From Shinella fusca (GTDB lineage: Bacteria; Pseudomonadota; Alphaproteobacteria; Rhizobiales; Rhizobiaceae): a stretch of DNA of 64,000 bases. Positions 8,745-17,365 of this stretch are shown here, piece after piece. Below the pieces are notes generated by a model. That model did not search any database. It was not told the origin of the DNA and saw only the letters and a program-made list of their open reading frames with translations. The translations under genes were made by a program, and so were the position numbers. The stretch spans positions 56,742 to 120,741 of the forward strand of contig NZ_JACHIK010000013.1 in the NCBI RefSeq assembly GCF_014203155.1, read 5' to 3'. The number at the start of each line of letters is the position of its first letter. Position 1 is the first letter of the stretch.

Positions 8745-9335
8745 GTGAATCGACGCATCGCGATGATGGAGGAAAACCGGATCAAGCTGATCGGCGCGGC
8801 GCGCAAGGCCTTCGGCAAAAAGGGATACGCGGCCGCCTCCATGGACGACCTGACCGCCGATGTGGGACTGACGCGCGGCGCGCTCTACAATATTTTTGGC
8901 GACAAGCGTGGTCTTCTGGCGGCGGTCGTGCATCAGATCGACACGGAGATGGCCACACGCGCCAAGCAGATCGGCGCTTGTGCAGGAGACGATTGGAACG
9001 GTCTCCTGGCGGAAGGGGCGGCCTATATCGAAATGTCCCTCGACCCCGAAGTGCAGCGCATCGTCCTGCTCGATGGACCCGCCGTGCTGGGCGACCCCTC
9101 GCAATGGCCGAGCCAGAGCAACTGCCTGCAGGTCACGCAGGCGAAGGTCGAGCAGCTCGTTGCCGAAGGAATGCTCAAGCCGGTGGATGCCGAGGCGGCC
9201 GCCCGGCTCCTCAGCAGCATGGCGTTCAACGCCGCGCTCTGGATCGCGGCAAGCGACGATCCGAAGGGCGTCTTGCCGAAGGCGATCGAGGTGTTCCGGG
9301 CGCTTGCGACGGGCCTCCTCGCCCGGCCTGCCTGA
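8745..9335 (+). CDS. TetR/AcrR family transcriptional regulator
   Basis: A 196-residue repressor with a typical TetR N-terminus: helices from about residue 9 (EENRIKLIGAARKAFGKKGY) and the recognition helix region TADVGLTRGALYNIFGDK. The C-terminal ligand domain (LLDGPAVLGDPSQW) belongs to a TetR subgroup in which that DGPAVLG block recurs. GTG start at 8745 with GAGGATGAAAGC upstream; ATG 8763 is an alternative. Divergent from the RidA-like gene with two matching palindromes between. Likely controls both itself and the RidA-like gene; the ligand is unknown. Confidence 0.9.
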   Translation: MNRRIAMMEENRIKLIGAARKAFGKKGYAAASMDDLTADVGLTRGALYNIFGDKRGLLAAVVHQIDTEMATRAKQIGACAGDDWNGLLAEGAAYIEMSLDPEVQRIVLLDGPAVLGDPSQWPSQSNCLQVTQAKVEQLVAEGMLKPVDAEAAARLLSSMAFNAALWIAASDDPKGVLPKAIEVFRALATGLLARPA

Positions 9336-9441
9336 CGAGGTGCGCGCAATTCCTGCTGCAGCGTTTCGGCAAGGGACGCAACGAAAAGAGCCGCTGCGCC
9401 GGAAGAACGAGCGGCCCTGACGTCATGTCAAACGTTTCCGG

Positions 9442-10758
9442 TCAATCGATGACGGTGACGGACGATGCCTTCTTCTTTTTCTTCTTCTTGACGCCCTGCA
9501 CCGCCGTGGCGACTGCCTTCTGCGGCACCTCACGCGTCATGGTGATGAAGTCGGTGCCGTTGCCGGTTTCGGGGCCGAGGCCCGTGTCGGAGATGGAAAG
9601 CGAGGCGCCTTCGCCCATCAGGGCGGAAATGCGATTGCGGGTCTCTTCGGGAATGTCGAGCCGGTCGAGCGTGCGGGCGATGGCGTCGGGCGCTTCGGCG
9701 TCGGCCTCCGTGGTGATGCCGAGGCGCTTTTCCGTCGCCGGCGAAAGCTGGTTGTCCATGCTCACGCCGTACCATTCGGCCGTGCCCGTGTCGGCATCGA
9801 CCTCGCGGGCAAGGAGGAAGTGCGTGCCGAGCGCGATCTGAGGATCACGGATGGCGACCGGCTCCTCGAGCAGCGGCTTGAACTTCTGGCGCACGAAGAC
9901 GACGCCGTTCGGCGGCGTGCCTTTGCCGGCCCTGGCATAGACGGCGGCGATGAGCTCCGGCGTCACCATGCCGTCCTCCTTCAGGCCTTCGGCAAGCTGG
10001 AAGGCGCGGATGGCGGCGATAGTCTGCTTGCCGTGGCTGCCGTCCGGCACGCCGGCATCGTAGCCGAGATCGTTCAGCAGCGTCTGCAGGTCGAGCAGCC
10101 TTTCGCGCTCGCCGCGGCGGGTGATGAGGATGCGGATCGGGTCTTCTTCCGTCGGGTGCACGGTCGGGGTCTCGATCACCGGCTTGGGGTCGGTCATCGC
10201 CACTTCTACGCTCTTGTCGCCGGCCTCGATCAGGGCGGGGCGCAGGCCCGCGTCGGAGAGGAGCGGCGTATCCGGCACGACGATGGAGGGCTTGAAGAGA
10301 GCGGAATGCACGATCCGCTGCGGGGTAAGCTCGCGGTCGCTGATCAGCACATGCGCGCCGCGGCGGGTGACGGAGAACAGCGTTTTCGCAAAATCGTTCG
10401 GCATGCGCACGCAGCCGTGCGAGGCCGGATAGGAGGGCACGCTGCCCGAGGCGTGCAGGGCGATGCCCGACCAGGTGAGCCGCTGCATGAAGGGCATCGG
10501 CGCGCTGTCGTAGATGTTGGAGAAATGCGTGCGCTTCTTTTCCAGGATGGAGAAGATGCCGGTCGGCGTCGCATGGCCTGCCTTGCCTGTGGAGACGCGG
10601 GAGGTCGCCACGACCACGCCGCCGTCATAGACCTTCAATTGCTGCTGGTCCTTCGACACCACGATCTGGAGCGGACCTTCGAGCGTGCCGGCAAGCGCGG
10701 TGCCGCAACTCAGCATCAGGCCCACGATGCTCATGCCAGTGGCAAGGCGAAACTTCAT
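9442..10758 (-). CDS. L,D-transpeptidase with peptidoglycan-binding domain
   Basis: Periplasmic cell-wall enzyme of the YkuD family, which makes 3-3 cross-links or attaches proteins to peptidoglycan. The 438-residue product has a signal peptide (cleavage near GTALAG), a YkuD domain at about 27-160 with catalytic motif SHGCVRM (Cys116, His114), then a PG_binding_1 domain around 215-270 (LLDLQTLLNDLGYDAGVPDG). A long C-terminal region without recognised domain ends in a basic tail containing seven consecutive lysines. ATG at 10758 starts the signal peptide directly; ATG 10767 is three codons upstream. Monocistronic as far as visible, convergent with tetR. Confidence 0.92.
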   Translation of the reverse strand: MKFRLATGMSIVGLMLSCGTALAGTLEGPLQIVVSKDQQQLKVYDGGVVVATSRVSTGKAGHATPTGIFSILEKKRTHFSNIYDSAPMPFMQRLTWSGIALHASGSVPSYPASHGCVRMPNDFAKTLFSVTRRGAHVLISDRELTPQRIVHSALFKPSIVVPDTPLLSDAGLRPALIEAGDKSVEVAMTDPKPVIETPTVHPTEEDPIRILITRRGERERLLDLQTLLNDLGYDAGVPDGSHGKQTIAAIRAFQLAEGLKEDGMVTPELIAAVYARAGKGTPPNGVVFVRQKFKPLLEEPVAIRDPQIALGTHFLLAREVDADTGTAEWYGVSMDNQLSPATEKRLGITTEADAEAPDAIARTLDRLDIPEETRNRISALMGEGASLSISDTGLGPETGNGTDFITMTREVPQKAVATAVQGVKKKKKKKASSVTVID

Positions 10759-10890
10759 GTTACCCATCCGTACGCAATACAAACCGGCCGAAAGCCTAGC
10801 GCATCCGGTTTAAGGAAGGCTTGATGCGGCCGTGGCGGCGGGCCGGTCTGTGCCATCCCGATGCAGTCGGGAACGCTGGTCCGCCGGGTT

Positions 10891-12237
10891 TTATTCGGCC
10901 GGTTCCTCGTCCCTGCCGCTGGATTTCAGGGTCAACTTTCCGTGAAAGCGCTCCGGGCCCGACTTGCCGAAGGTATAGCCGGTCTCCACGCTCGCCCTGC
11001 CGAACTTGTCGCGCAGCGTGTTCATGGCCGCCTCGGCGGCGGCCCGGCGGGCGGCGGCTGGATCGACGAGGTCCGGCGGATCGGCGCGGCCGGGGTCGGT
11101 GAGGTCGCTGACGCCGATGCCGATCAGGCGGTATTTCGTGCCGTCCGCCTCCTTGCGCAGGAGCTCCATGCCGGTGCGGAAGATCCTGTCGGCGAGCATG
11201 GTCGGGTCTTCGAGCTTGCGGTTGCGGGTGCGGCCCTTGAAGTCGGCGGTCTTCAGCTTGAGGACGACCGTGTGGCCGGCAATGCCGGACTTGCGCAGGC
11301 GCGTCGCCACCTTCTCGCTGAGGCGGCGCAGATGCGCGACGAGGTCGTCATAGCGTGAGATGTCGTCGAAGAAAGTGGTTTCCGCCGAAACGCTTTTTGC
11401 CGGATCGTTGGGGTGCACCTCGCGGTCGTCCTGCCCGCGCGAGAGATGGAAGAGCCGCTTGCCCATGATGCCGTAGCGGCGCATCAGATCGGTTTCCTCC
11501 ATGGTCTGGAGCTGGCCGACGGTGCGGATGCCGTCGCGCTCCAGCGTCTCGGCAAAGGCCTTGCCGACGCCCCAGATGAGGCGCACCGGCTTGTCGCGCA
11601 GGAAATCCAGCGCCTCGGCGGCACCGATGACGGAAAAGCCGCGCGGCTTGTTGAGGTCCGAGGCGACCTTGGCGAGGAACTTGCAATAGGAAAGGCCGAT
11701 GGAGATGGTGATGCCGACTTCCCTCTCCACCCGCTGGGCGAAGCGCGCGAGCACGCGGGCAGGGGGATCGTGGTGCAGCCGCTCCGTACCCTTCAATTCG
11801 AGGAAGGCCTCGTCGATGGACAAGGGCTGCACGAGCGGCGTCAGGTCCTGCATCATGGTGCGGACCTGACGGCCGACGGCGACATACTTCTCCATGTCCG
11901 GCTTGATGACCACGGCGTTCGGGCAGGCTTCCAGCGCCTTGAACATCGGCATGGCCGAGCGAACGCCGTGGATGCGGGCGATATAGCAGGCGGTGGAGAC
12001 GACGCCGCGCTTTCCCCCGCCGATGATGACGGGCTTGTCGGCAAGCTCCGGATTGTCGCGCTTCTCGATCGCCGCATAGAAGGCGTCGCAGTCGATATGG
12101 GCGAGCGTCAGGTTGTTGAGTTCGTCGTGGTAGACGAGGCGCGGGCTGCCGCAGGCCCGGCAGCGCCGCAGGCCGGCAGGCTGCCCGGCAAGGCAGTCGC
12201 GGCAAAAGCCCGGAAAGCGCGTGGCGGCAACGGTCAT
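10891..12237 (-). CDS. dinB: DNA polymerase IV with N-terminal zinc-ribbon-like extension
   Basis: Y-family translesion polymerase. The 448-residue product contains the DinB core beginning [19 protein letters not shown] (catalytic D in IDCDAF), the second catalytic block [11 protein letters not shown], the helix-hairpin-helix [10 protein letters not shown], and a little-finger domain up to about residue 360. Before the core is a ~45-residue extension with four cysteines, C12-x2-C15 and C26-x2-C29, a probable zinc ribbon absent from E. coli Pol IV (351 aa). A C-terminal linker (~85 residues) follows, without an evident beta-clamp motif. ATG 12237 is preferred; an in-frame TTG lies four codons upstream. 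A LexA box and good promoter lie immediately before the start, so it is SOS-inducible. Confidence 0.93.
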   Translation of the reverse strand: MTVAATRFPGFCRDCLAGQPAGLRRCRACGSPRLVYHDELNNLTLAHIDCDAFYAAIEKRDNPELADKPVIIGGGKRGVVSTACYIARIHGVRSAMPMFKALEACPNAVVIKPDMEKYVAVGRQVRTMMQDLTPLVQPLSIDEAFLELKGTERLHHDPPARVLARFAQRVEREVGITISIGLSYCKFLAKVASDLNKPRGFSVIGAAEALDFLRDKPVRLIWGVGKAFAETLERDGIRTVGQLQTMEETDLMRRYGIMGKRLFHLSRGQDDREVHPNDPAKSVSAETTFFDDISRYDDLVAHLRRLSEKVATRLRKSGIAGHTVVLKLKTADFKGRTRNRKLEDPTMLADRIFRTGMELLRKEADGTKYRLIGIGVSDLTDPGRADPPDLVDPAAARRAAAEAAMNTLRDKFGRASVETGYTFGKSGPERFHGKLTLKSSGRDEEPAE

Positions 12238-12243
12238 GACCTG

Positions 12244-12258
12244 GAACAAATATTGAAC
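12244..12258 (-). promoter_or_regulatory. LexA box (alphaproteobacterial direct repeat)
   Basis: Read on the minus strand it is GTTC-AATATTT-GTTC, an exact match to the GTTC-N7-GTTC direct repeat known as the alphaproteobacterial LexA site. It lies 6 bp upstream of the dinB ATG and about 7 bp downstream of the -10 box, so bound LexA would sit on the transcription start. Confidence 0.85.
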
Positions 12259-12264
12259 ATCGCG

Positions 12265-12293
12265 ACATTACCGCCTAAATTCATGAGTCTCAA
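12265..12293 (-). promoter_or_regulatory. dinB promoter
   Basis: On the minus strand: TTGAGA (12293-12288), 17-base spacer, TAATGT (12270-12265). The predicted start falls at about 12258-12260, on the first half of the LexA box, giving a leader of only ~20 nt. Confidence 0.7.
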
Positions 12294-12364
12294 TAGTCAT
12301 GGAAGGCGCAGAGCATGGCGATGCACAGGCAGAAAGCCTGCCGGGATTCGCCCCGGGCGCGGGC

Positions 12365-12664
12365 TCAGAAATCGGCCCCGCCCGGCGGCCCGGCAAGGCG
12401 CGCATGGGCGGCAACGACCGCCTCGGGCGCAATGCCGGTCGCAGCACAGAAGGCGAGCAGCGTCGGCTCGTGTCCCATGAGGAATTCGACGAGGCCGGCA
12501 AGGAAGCCCGGATCGTTCACCGCGCCCCGCACCTCCACGGGCGTGACGCCGGTGAGCGAAAGGAAGCGGGAAAGCAGCTCCGGCTCGCCGGCAAGCCAGC
12601 CGAGGATGGAGACGGCGACAGCCTCCGCGTCTTCACCCGCGGTTGTATCTTTTTGGCTTTTCAT
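12365..12664 (-). CDS. DUF3572 family protein
   Basis: A 99-residue acidic, alpha-helical protein with the family's layout: [19 protein letters not shown], then TGVTPVEVR, then [19 protein letters not shown] and a C-terminal [15 protein letters not shown]. The alternation of LA..P and helix segments gives two similar halves. ATG 12664 with GAGGAAAAACG upstream. Known in alphaproteobacteria next to divK-pleD, as here, where it is divergent from divK. Function unknown; the context suggests, without proving, a link with cell-cycle signalling. Confidence 0.8.
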   Translation of the reverse strand: MKSQKDTTAGEDAEAVAVSILGWLAGEPELLSRFLSLTGVTPVEVRGAVNDPGFLAGLVEFLMGHEPTLLAFCAATGIAPEAVVAAHARLAGPPGGADF

Positions 12665-12805
12665 CGTTTTTCCTCGGGAAATTTACCTTTTAATCAACCA
12701 AGTGACGCTAACGTGGCTGCGGTCGGGCTGGGTGATTTCGGCTTTGCCGCAACTTATCTATCTCCCGGACGGTTGCAAGGCCGGCGAGAGGAACAGGGAC
12801 GCACG

Positions 12806-13177
12806 ATGCCCAAACAGGTCATGATTGTCGAGGACAACGAGCTGAACATGAAGCTCTTCCGGGACCTCATCGAGGCATCCGGCTATGCGACCATCCAGAC
12901 CCGGAACGGTATGGAAGCCCTTGATCTTGCGCGCAAATATCGCCCCGACCTGATCCTGATGGACATTCAGCTCCCCGAGGTCTCGGGCCTTGAGGTCACC
13001 AAGTGGCTGAAGGAGGACGACGAGCTCCACGTCATTCCCGTGATCGCCGTCACGGCCTTCGCGATGAAGGGGGACGAGGAGCGCATCCGACAGGGCGGCT
13101 GCGAGGCCTATGTCTCCAAGCCCATTTCGGTGCCGAAGTTCATCGAGACCATCAAGACTTATCTCGGGGACGCGTAA
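12806..13177 (+). CDS. divK: cell-cycle single-domain response regulator DivK
   Basis: A 123-residue stand-alone receiver domain. Acidic pocket E9-D10, phosphoacceptor D53 (LILMDIQLP), the T/A switch at [11 protein letters not shown], and K in VSKPIS. In Caulobacter DivK is phosphorylated by PleC/DivJ-type kinases and controls CckA through DivL, setting CtrA activity. The [20 protein letters not shown] start is characteristic of DivK. Start 12806 is chosen by this conserved N-terminus and an upstream GAGAGGAACAGG; the longer frame upstream overlaps DUF3572. pleD follows 15 bp downstream as an operon. Confidence 0.95.
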   Translation: MPKQVMIVEDNELNMKLFRDLIEASGYATIQTRNGMEALDLARKYRPDLILMDIQLPEVSGLEVTKWLKEDDELHVIPVIAVTAFAMKGDEERIRQGGCEAYVSKPISVPKFIETIKTYLGDA

Positions 13178-13192
13178 GGCGGGGGCAGCAGA

Positions 13193-14560
13193 ATGACGGC
13201 ACGCATCCTCGTCGTCGACGACATTCCGGCCAATGTGAAGCTGCTCGAAGCGCGGCTGCTGGCGGAATATTTCGACGTGCTGACGGCCGAGAACGGCTAC
13301 GATGCCCTCTCCATCTGCGAGCGCACGCAGGTCGACCTCATCCTGCTCGACATCATGATGCCGGGCATCGACGGTTTCGAGGTCTGCGAGCGGCTGAAGG
13401 CCAATCCGCGCACCGCCCATATCCCCGTCGTCATGGTGACGGCGCTCGACCAGCCGTCCGACCGCGTGCGGGGCCTCAAGGCCGGCGCGGACGATTTCCT
13501 CACCAAGCCGGTCAACGACCTCCAGCTCATGTCGCGGGTGAAAAGCCTCGTGCGGCTGAAGACGCTGACGGACGAGTTGCGCATGCGCGCGGCCACCGCC
13601 CGCGCCATCTCGCTGGAGGAAGGGCTGGATACCAATCTCGGCGACGAACCGGGCGATATCCTCCTCGTCGACGGCCGCGGCTCCTCGCAGGAGCGCATCG
13701 CCCGCGCGCTGAAGCCGATTGCCGACGTCACCTGCATGTCCGATCCGCAGGCCGCGCTGTTCCAGGCGGCCGAGAGCAATTTCGAGCTCGTCATCGTCAA
13801 CGCCAATTTCGAGGACTACGATCCGCTTCGCCTCTGCTCGCAGCTCCGCTCGCTGGAGCGCACGCGCTTCCTGCCGATCCTCCTCATCGCCGAGCAGGGC
13901 GACGACGACATCATCGTGCGCGCGCTCGACCTCGGCGTGACGGACTACCTGATGCGGCCCATCGACCCGAACGAGCTGATCGCCCGCAGCCTCACCCAGA
14001 TCCGCCGCAAGCGCTGCAACGACCGCCTGCGCAACAGCGTGCGCCAGACGATCGAGCTTGCCGTGACGGACGGGCTGACCGGCCTGCACAACCGCCGCTA
14101 CCTCGACAACCACATGAAGCTCCTGGTCGACCGCGCCGCCGCGCGGGGGCGGCCGCTCTCCGTCTGCATCACGGATATCGACCGCTTCAAGGCCGTCAAC
14201 GATACCTATGGCCACGATGCGGGCGATGCGGTGCTGCGCGAGTTCGCAAGCCGCGTCCGCTCCGCCGTGCGCGGGGCCGACCTTGCCTGCCGCTATGGCG
14301 GGGAGGAATTCGTGCTGGTGATGCCCGATACGCCCGAGGACATGGCGGCGGGCGTCGCCGAGCGCCTGCGCATGACCGTCGAGGAGGCGCCGTTCCGCAT
14401 TCCCGGCACGGATGTCTTCCTGTCCATCACCGCCTCGCTCGGCATCGCCTCGCTGGTGCCGGCCGGGGATACGCCGGAAGCCTTGCTCAAGCGCGCCGAT
14501 ACCGCGCTCTACGAGGCCAAGCGCTCCGGCCGCAACCGCGTGGTGGCCGCGGCCGCCTGA
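13193..14560 (+). CDS. pleD: diguanylate cyclase response regulator PleD
   Basis: Makes cyclic di-GMP from two GTP on phosphorylation, controlling the polar/motile transition. The 455 residues are receiver 1 (D53 in LILLDIMMP), a degenerate receiver 2 (about 155-280), and a GGDEF domain with catalytic GGEEF at 369-373. The allosteric inhibition site RxxD is present five residues upstream (R360-G-A-D363), so product inhibition should be intact. The GGEEF variant is the one found in Caulobacter PleD. Operon with divK. Confidence 0.96.
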   Translation: MTARILVVDDIPANVKLLEARLLAEYFDVLTAENGYDALSICERTQVDLILLDIMMPGIDGFEVCERLKANPRTAHIPVVMVTALDQPSDRVRGLKAGADDFLTKPVNDLQLMSRVKSLVRLKTLTDELRMRAATARAISLEEGLDTNLGDEPGDILLVDGRGSSQERIARALKPIADVTCMSDPQAALFQAAESNFELVIVNANFEDYDPLRLCSQLRSLERTRFLPILLIAEQGDDDIIVRALDLGVTDYLMRPIDPNELIARSLTQIRRKRCNDRLRNSVRQTIELAVTDGLTGLHNRRYLDNHMKLLVDRAAARGRPLSVCITDIDRFKAVNDTYGHDAGDAVLREFASRVRSAVRGADLACRYGGEEFVLVMPDTPEDMAAGVAERLRMTVEEAPFRIPGTDVFLSITASLGIASLVPAGDTPEALLKRADTALYEAKRSGRNRVVAAAA

Positions 14561-14975
14561 AGGGCGAATCGCGTCCGATCAAATAAACTTGTCCACAGCT
14601 GCGTCGTCCGCCCAAGCAAATGCGCTGCGGCAAGGACAGTTGCTCATAAGTAGAAACTGCAATCGGAAGATGCGTTTTCGCAATTTCATGACAGTTCGTG
14701 TCGTGAAATCTGGCCATAAGTCGTACTGATTATTTTTGGCAAAACTTATCAACGGCTTGTGGTTTTCACAATTTCACCGTGTAGGTGCGTGTCAATTTGT
14801 AAGGGTGGTTGCCTTCTCGCGTGGAGGTTGAGTGACGCGGGACGGTGCCGTTTTGATCCATGACGCAATTGGCGCCCGATGGCACATCCGCCCGCTCCGC
14901 GGTTAACTATGAGACAAGGACTCCTGCCGGGAATGTTAAGAATTCGTTGATTTTTTTTCTTTTTGGCGCGATGCT
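14561..14975. other. gene-free stretch upstream of the candidate small RNA
   Basis: About 415 bp with no plausible coding frame: short frames lack ribosome binding sites and codon bias. It is AT-richer than its flanks, with TGTCCACAGCTG near 14591 and a TTATCAACGGCTTGTGG segment near 14746. A TTGATT at 14948 followed by a T-rich run may be the -35 region for the structured RNA below. Nothing firm was identified. Confidence 0.5.
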
Positions 14976-14979
14976 CAAT

Positions 14980-15152
14980 CCATGGGCAGCAAACAAGACA
15001 GCCCAGCCGGTTACCCCATGATGCTAGGTCCGCCGCATCTCCTGGGTCGTGGGGTCGGTCGGCCAGCTACGGCAAATACGGAATCCTCGTGCCGTCGTCG
15101 TATCTGGCCGACCCCCATTCAACGCCGCTCCCGCCATGGGGGCGGCGTTTTT
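14980..15152 (+). ncRNA. candidate structured small RNA with intrinsic terminator
   Basis: Between pleD and rpmG lies a segment that folds well and does not look coding. A 5' hairpin can form from ACCCCA (15013-15018) with TGGGGT (15050-15055), enclosing GATGC/GCATC. A second, perfect 9-bp stem pairs GTCGGCCAG (15058-15066) with CTGGCCGAC (15104-15112), extendable inside by ACGGC/GCCGT. It ends in a strong terminator hairpin plus T tract at 15121-15152. The first and second stems compete for the GGGGT near 15051, which would allow two folds. The 5' end is a guess. I cannot match it to 6S, tmRNA, SRP or RNase P. Confidence 0.5.
15121..15152 (+). terminator. intrinsic terminator of the candidate small RNA
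   Basis: AACGCCGCTCCC (15121-15132), loop GCCAT, then GGGGGCGGCGTT (15138-15149) with one G-U pair, running into five T residues at 15148-15152. No annotated plus-strand gene ends nearby (pleD stops 560 bp earlier), so it most simply terminates a separate short transcript. Confidence 0.8.
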
Positions 15153-15190
15153 GATTCGGCGGTTGCGAAAGGTTGTGGGGAAGGGCCAAA

Positions 15191-15225
15191 AGAAAAGGCG
15201 CCGGACGTTTCCGTCCAGCGCCTTT
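15191..15225 (-). terminator. rpmG terminator
   Basis: On the minus strand: AAAGGCGC-T-GGACG, loop GAAA, CGTCC-G-GCGCCTTT followed by TCTTTT. It lies 25 bp after the rpmG stop. Confidence 0.8.
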
Positions 15226-15249
15226 GCGAACCTTTTCAGGCCACCAGGA

Positions 15250-15417
15250 TTACTTGATCTTGGTTTCCTTGAACTCGACGTGCTTCTTGACGACCGGGTC
15301 ATACTTCGTCTTGGTCATCTTTTCCGTCATCGTGCGGCTGTTCTTCGTCGTTACGTAGAAGAAGCCCGTGTCGGCCGTCGACAGCAGCTTGATCTTGATG
15401 GTGGTAGCCTTGGCCAT
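15250..15417 (-). CDS. rpmG: 50S ribosomal protein L33
   Basis: A 55-residue protein with the L33 pattern ([48 protein letters not shown]; the last part being the conserved C-terminus). It contains no cysteine, so it is the zinc-independent form. The start is the ATG at 15417, since L33 begins MAK. A strong intrinsic terminator follows. In rhizobia the gene sits downstream of pleD, as here. Confidence 0.97.
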   Translation of the reverse strand: MAKATTIKIKLLSTADTGFFYVTTKNSRTMTEKMTKTKYDPVVKKHVEFKETKIK

Positions 15418-15504
15418 GGTCGTCCTGCCTTTATGAAAAACGAAGCCGCGGACAGCTTCCACGGCTTTAAATCTGGCCGGAAACTACAAATCGCGGCCGA
15501 AAAG

Positions 15505-16689
15505 TCAACCCCGCTTCGGCCGGAAAACGATCCGCAGCAGGGAAAGTACGAGGTAAAAGCCGAAGAAGGCGACGATCGCCCAGGCAAAACCGTCGTTGCC
15601 GGAAACATCCATCGCCGCGCCGATCGCCTGCGGGCCGACGACGGTGCCGACGGCGTAGCAGAAGATGAAGGCCGCATTGGCGGCGGCAAGGTCCGCGCCG
15701 ACGAGTCGCGAGCCGAGATGGCCGAGGCCGATCGTGTAGAGGCCGGCCACGCACCCGCCCCAGACCAGGAGAACGCCCGCCATCAGCAGCCAGTCGTGCG
15801 ATATGACCGGCAGCGAGAGCGAGCCGAGAAGGCCGATGGCGGCCATGATCGTCAGCAGGCTGCGGCGGTCGCGCATGCGGTCCGAGAGCATGCCGAGCGG
15901 GATCTGGAAGGCCATGTTGCCGACGCCCATGACGGTGAGCAGGAGGGCGGCCTGCGCCTCCGTGAAGCCCGCCCGCGTGGCGTAGATCGGCAGCAGCGAG
16001 AGGCCGCCGACCTGCACCGCGCCGAAGATGAAGACGGCGGCCGTCGCCGTCGGCACGAGAAGGATGTAGCGCATGAAATGCAGCTCCGGCTTCTCGTTTA
16101 TGATCGGGCTTTCGCGCCGGGCGATGAAGATCGGCGCGGCGGCAAGCAGGATGATCATCGCCCCGACCGCGAAGGGCAGCACACCGTCGCTGCCGATCAG
16201 CGAGAAGAGGAGGGGGCCGGTGGCAAAGCCGAGCGAGAGCACCGTCGCATAGATGCCGAGCACCAGCCCGCGCCGGCGCGGCGGGGCGGCGGCGTTGATC
16301 CAGAACTCCGAGAGGATGAAGAGCATGGTGGTCGCGCCGTGGAAGACGAGGCGCAGCGGAAACCACAGCCAGAAGTTCTCGATATAGTAGAAGCCGAGGC
16401 CGCTGACGGCGGCAAGCAGGATGGCGCCGAGCATGGTCGTCGACGTGCCCCAGGCATGGGCAAGGCGCGTCGTGCAGGGGGCTGCGGCCATGGCGGCGAC
16501 ACCCGCCATCGCGGAGTTGATGCCGATGAGCGTCGAGGAGATGCCGCGCTTCTCCATGATGATGGAGAGCAGCGGAAGGCCGAGGCCCATGGCGATGCCG
16601 ACGGCGGAAATGGCGGCGATGGCTGCAAGCAGGGACCGCCAGTGAATATGCTCCACCGGGCCGGAGGTGCCGGATTGCGGCTGCGTCAT
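15505..16689 (-). CDS. MFS transporter
   Basis: A 394-residue integral membrane protein with about 12 hydrophobic segments, starting with a helix at about 15-38 (WRSLLAAIAAISAVGIAMGL). The loop between helices 2 and 3 (INSAMAGVAAMAAAP) and the central cytoplasmic region match the YcaD/CsbX-like part of the major facilitator superfamily; the second half carries a typical LSDRMRDRRSLL loop (motif A-like, D-R-x-G/R). ATG 16689 has AAGGAT upstream. It lies 14 bp after the Nudix gene, so it is the last member of a minus-strand run. Substrate unknown. Confidence 0.88.
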   Translation of the reverse strand: MTQPQSGTSGPVEHIHWRSLLAAIAAISAVGIAMGLGLPLLSIIMEKRGISSTLIGINSAMAGVAAMAAAPCTTRLAHAWGTSTTMLGAILLAAVSGLGFYYIENFWLWFPLRLVFHGATTMLFILSEFWINAAAPPRRRGLVLGIYATVLSLGFATGPLLFSLIGSDGVLPFAVGAMIILLAAAPIFIARRESPIINEKPELHFMRYILLVPTATAAVFIFGAVQVGGLSLLPIYATRAGFTEAQAALLLTVMGVGNMAFQIPLGMLSDRMRDRRSLLTIMAAIGLLGSLSLPVISHDWLLMAGVLLVWGGCVAGLYTIGLGHLGSRLVGADLAAANAAFIFCYAVGTVVGPQAIGAAMDVSGNDGFAWAIVAFFGFYLVLSLLRIVFRPKRG

Positions 16690-16702
16690 AAGCGGTCGAT
16701 CC

Positions 16703-17365
16703 TTAAAGAAGGTCCCGCCGGAATTGCCCGCGCCGGGCATAGTAGAACGGCGCGGCCCTTCCGAAGGGCAGAGACTTGTCTTCCTGAATGCTTTTCTTCA
16801 GTTCTTCAAGGATCAAGACGGTTATGTCGGGCATATCGACGCCCTTATGGTCGAAAATATCCACCCAGCGCAGGTCTTCCAGCTCGTGGCTGGCTCTCGC
16901 TCCGGCCGGGTCGACGCCGGCCTCGTCGGTGAAGAGCGCGAAGAACCGCGTATCGAAGCGCCGCACCATGCCGGCGGGCGTAATGGCGCGGGCGAGGAAC
17001 CGCAGATTGGAAAGGTCGGGCCGGAACGGAAGGGCGCCGGTCGCCGGCGATGCATGCGCCGGGCCGACGCCGATGCCGGCCTCCTCGTGAAGCTCGCGAA
17101 GGGCGGTGACGGCAAGGGCGCGAAGGCGCGCCTGCGAACATCGCGTCCCGGCCCTTATGGCGAGCCGTTCGCTGGCGAGCGGGTTGAGATGGGCCGCGAC
17201 GGGAACGAGCCGGTCGCCGGCATCGCGCCGGCCGCCGGGAAAGACATAGACGTCCGGCATGAAGACGTGCTTGCTGCTGCGCCGGCCGACGAGGACGCGC
17301 GTACGGCCCCCGGAGCGGTCGAGAAGCAGGATCGAAGCGGCGTCGACGGGCCGGATAGCCGTCAT
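16703..17365 (-). CDS. Nudix hydrolase
   Basis: A 220-residue hydrolase of nucleoside diphosphates linked to another moiety. The Nudix helix is clear (ALRELHEEAGIGV, with catalytic REL..EE..G), and a VFPGGRRDAGD strand-turn precedes it. The spacing between PGG and REL is about 45 residues, longer than the classic GX5EX7 box, as in NUDT7/19-like or related families. Start ATG 17365 overlaps the DUF983 stop by 4 bp (ATGA), so the two are translationally coupled. Substrate unknown. Confidence 0.88.
   Translation of the reverse strand: MTAIRPVDAASILLLDRSGGRTRVLVGRRSSKHVFMPDVYVFPGGRRDAGDRLVPVAAHLNPLASERLAIRAGTRCSQARLRALAVTALRELHEEAGIGVGPAHASPATGALPFRPDLSNLRFLARAITPAGMVRRFDTRFFALFTDEAGVDPAGARASHELEDLRWVDIFDHKGVDMPDITVLILEELKKSIQEDKSLPFGRAAPFYYARRGQFRRDLL

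Noticed and set aside
14963..15154. Short plus-strand frames over the candidate small RNA
   Set aside because: No ribosome binding sites, arbitrary composition, and they run through the terminator hairpin.
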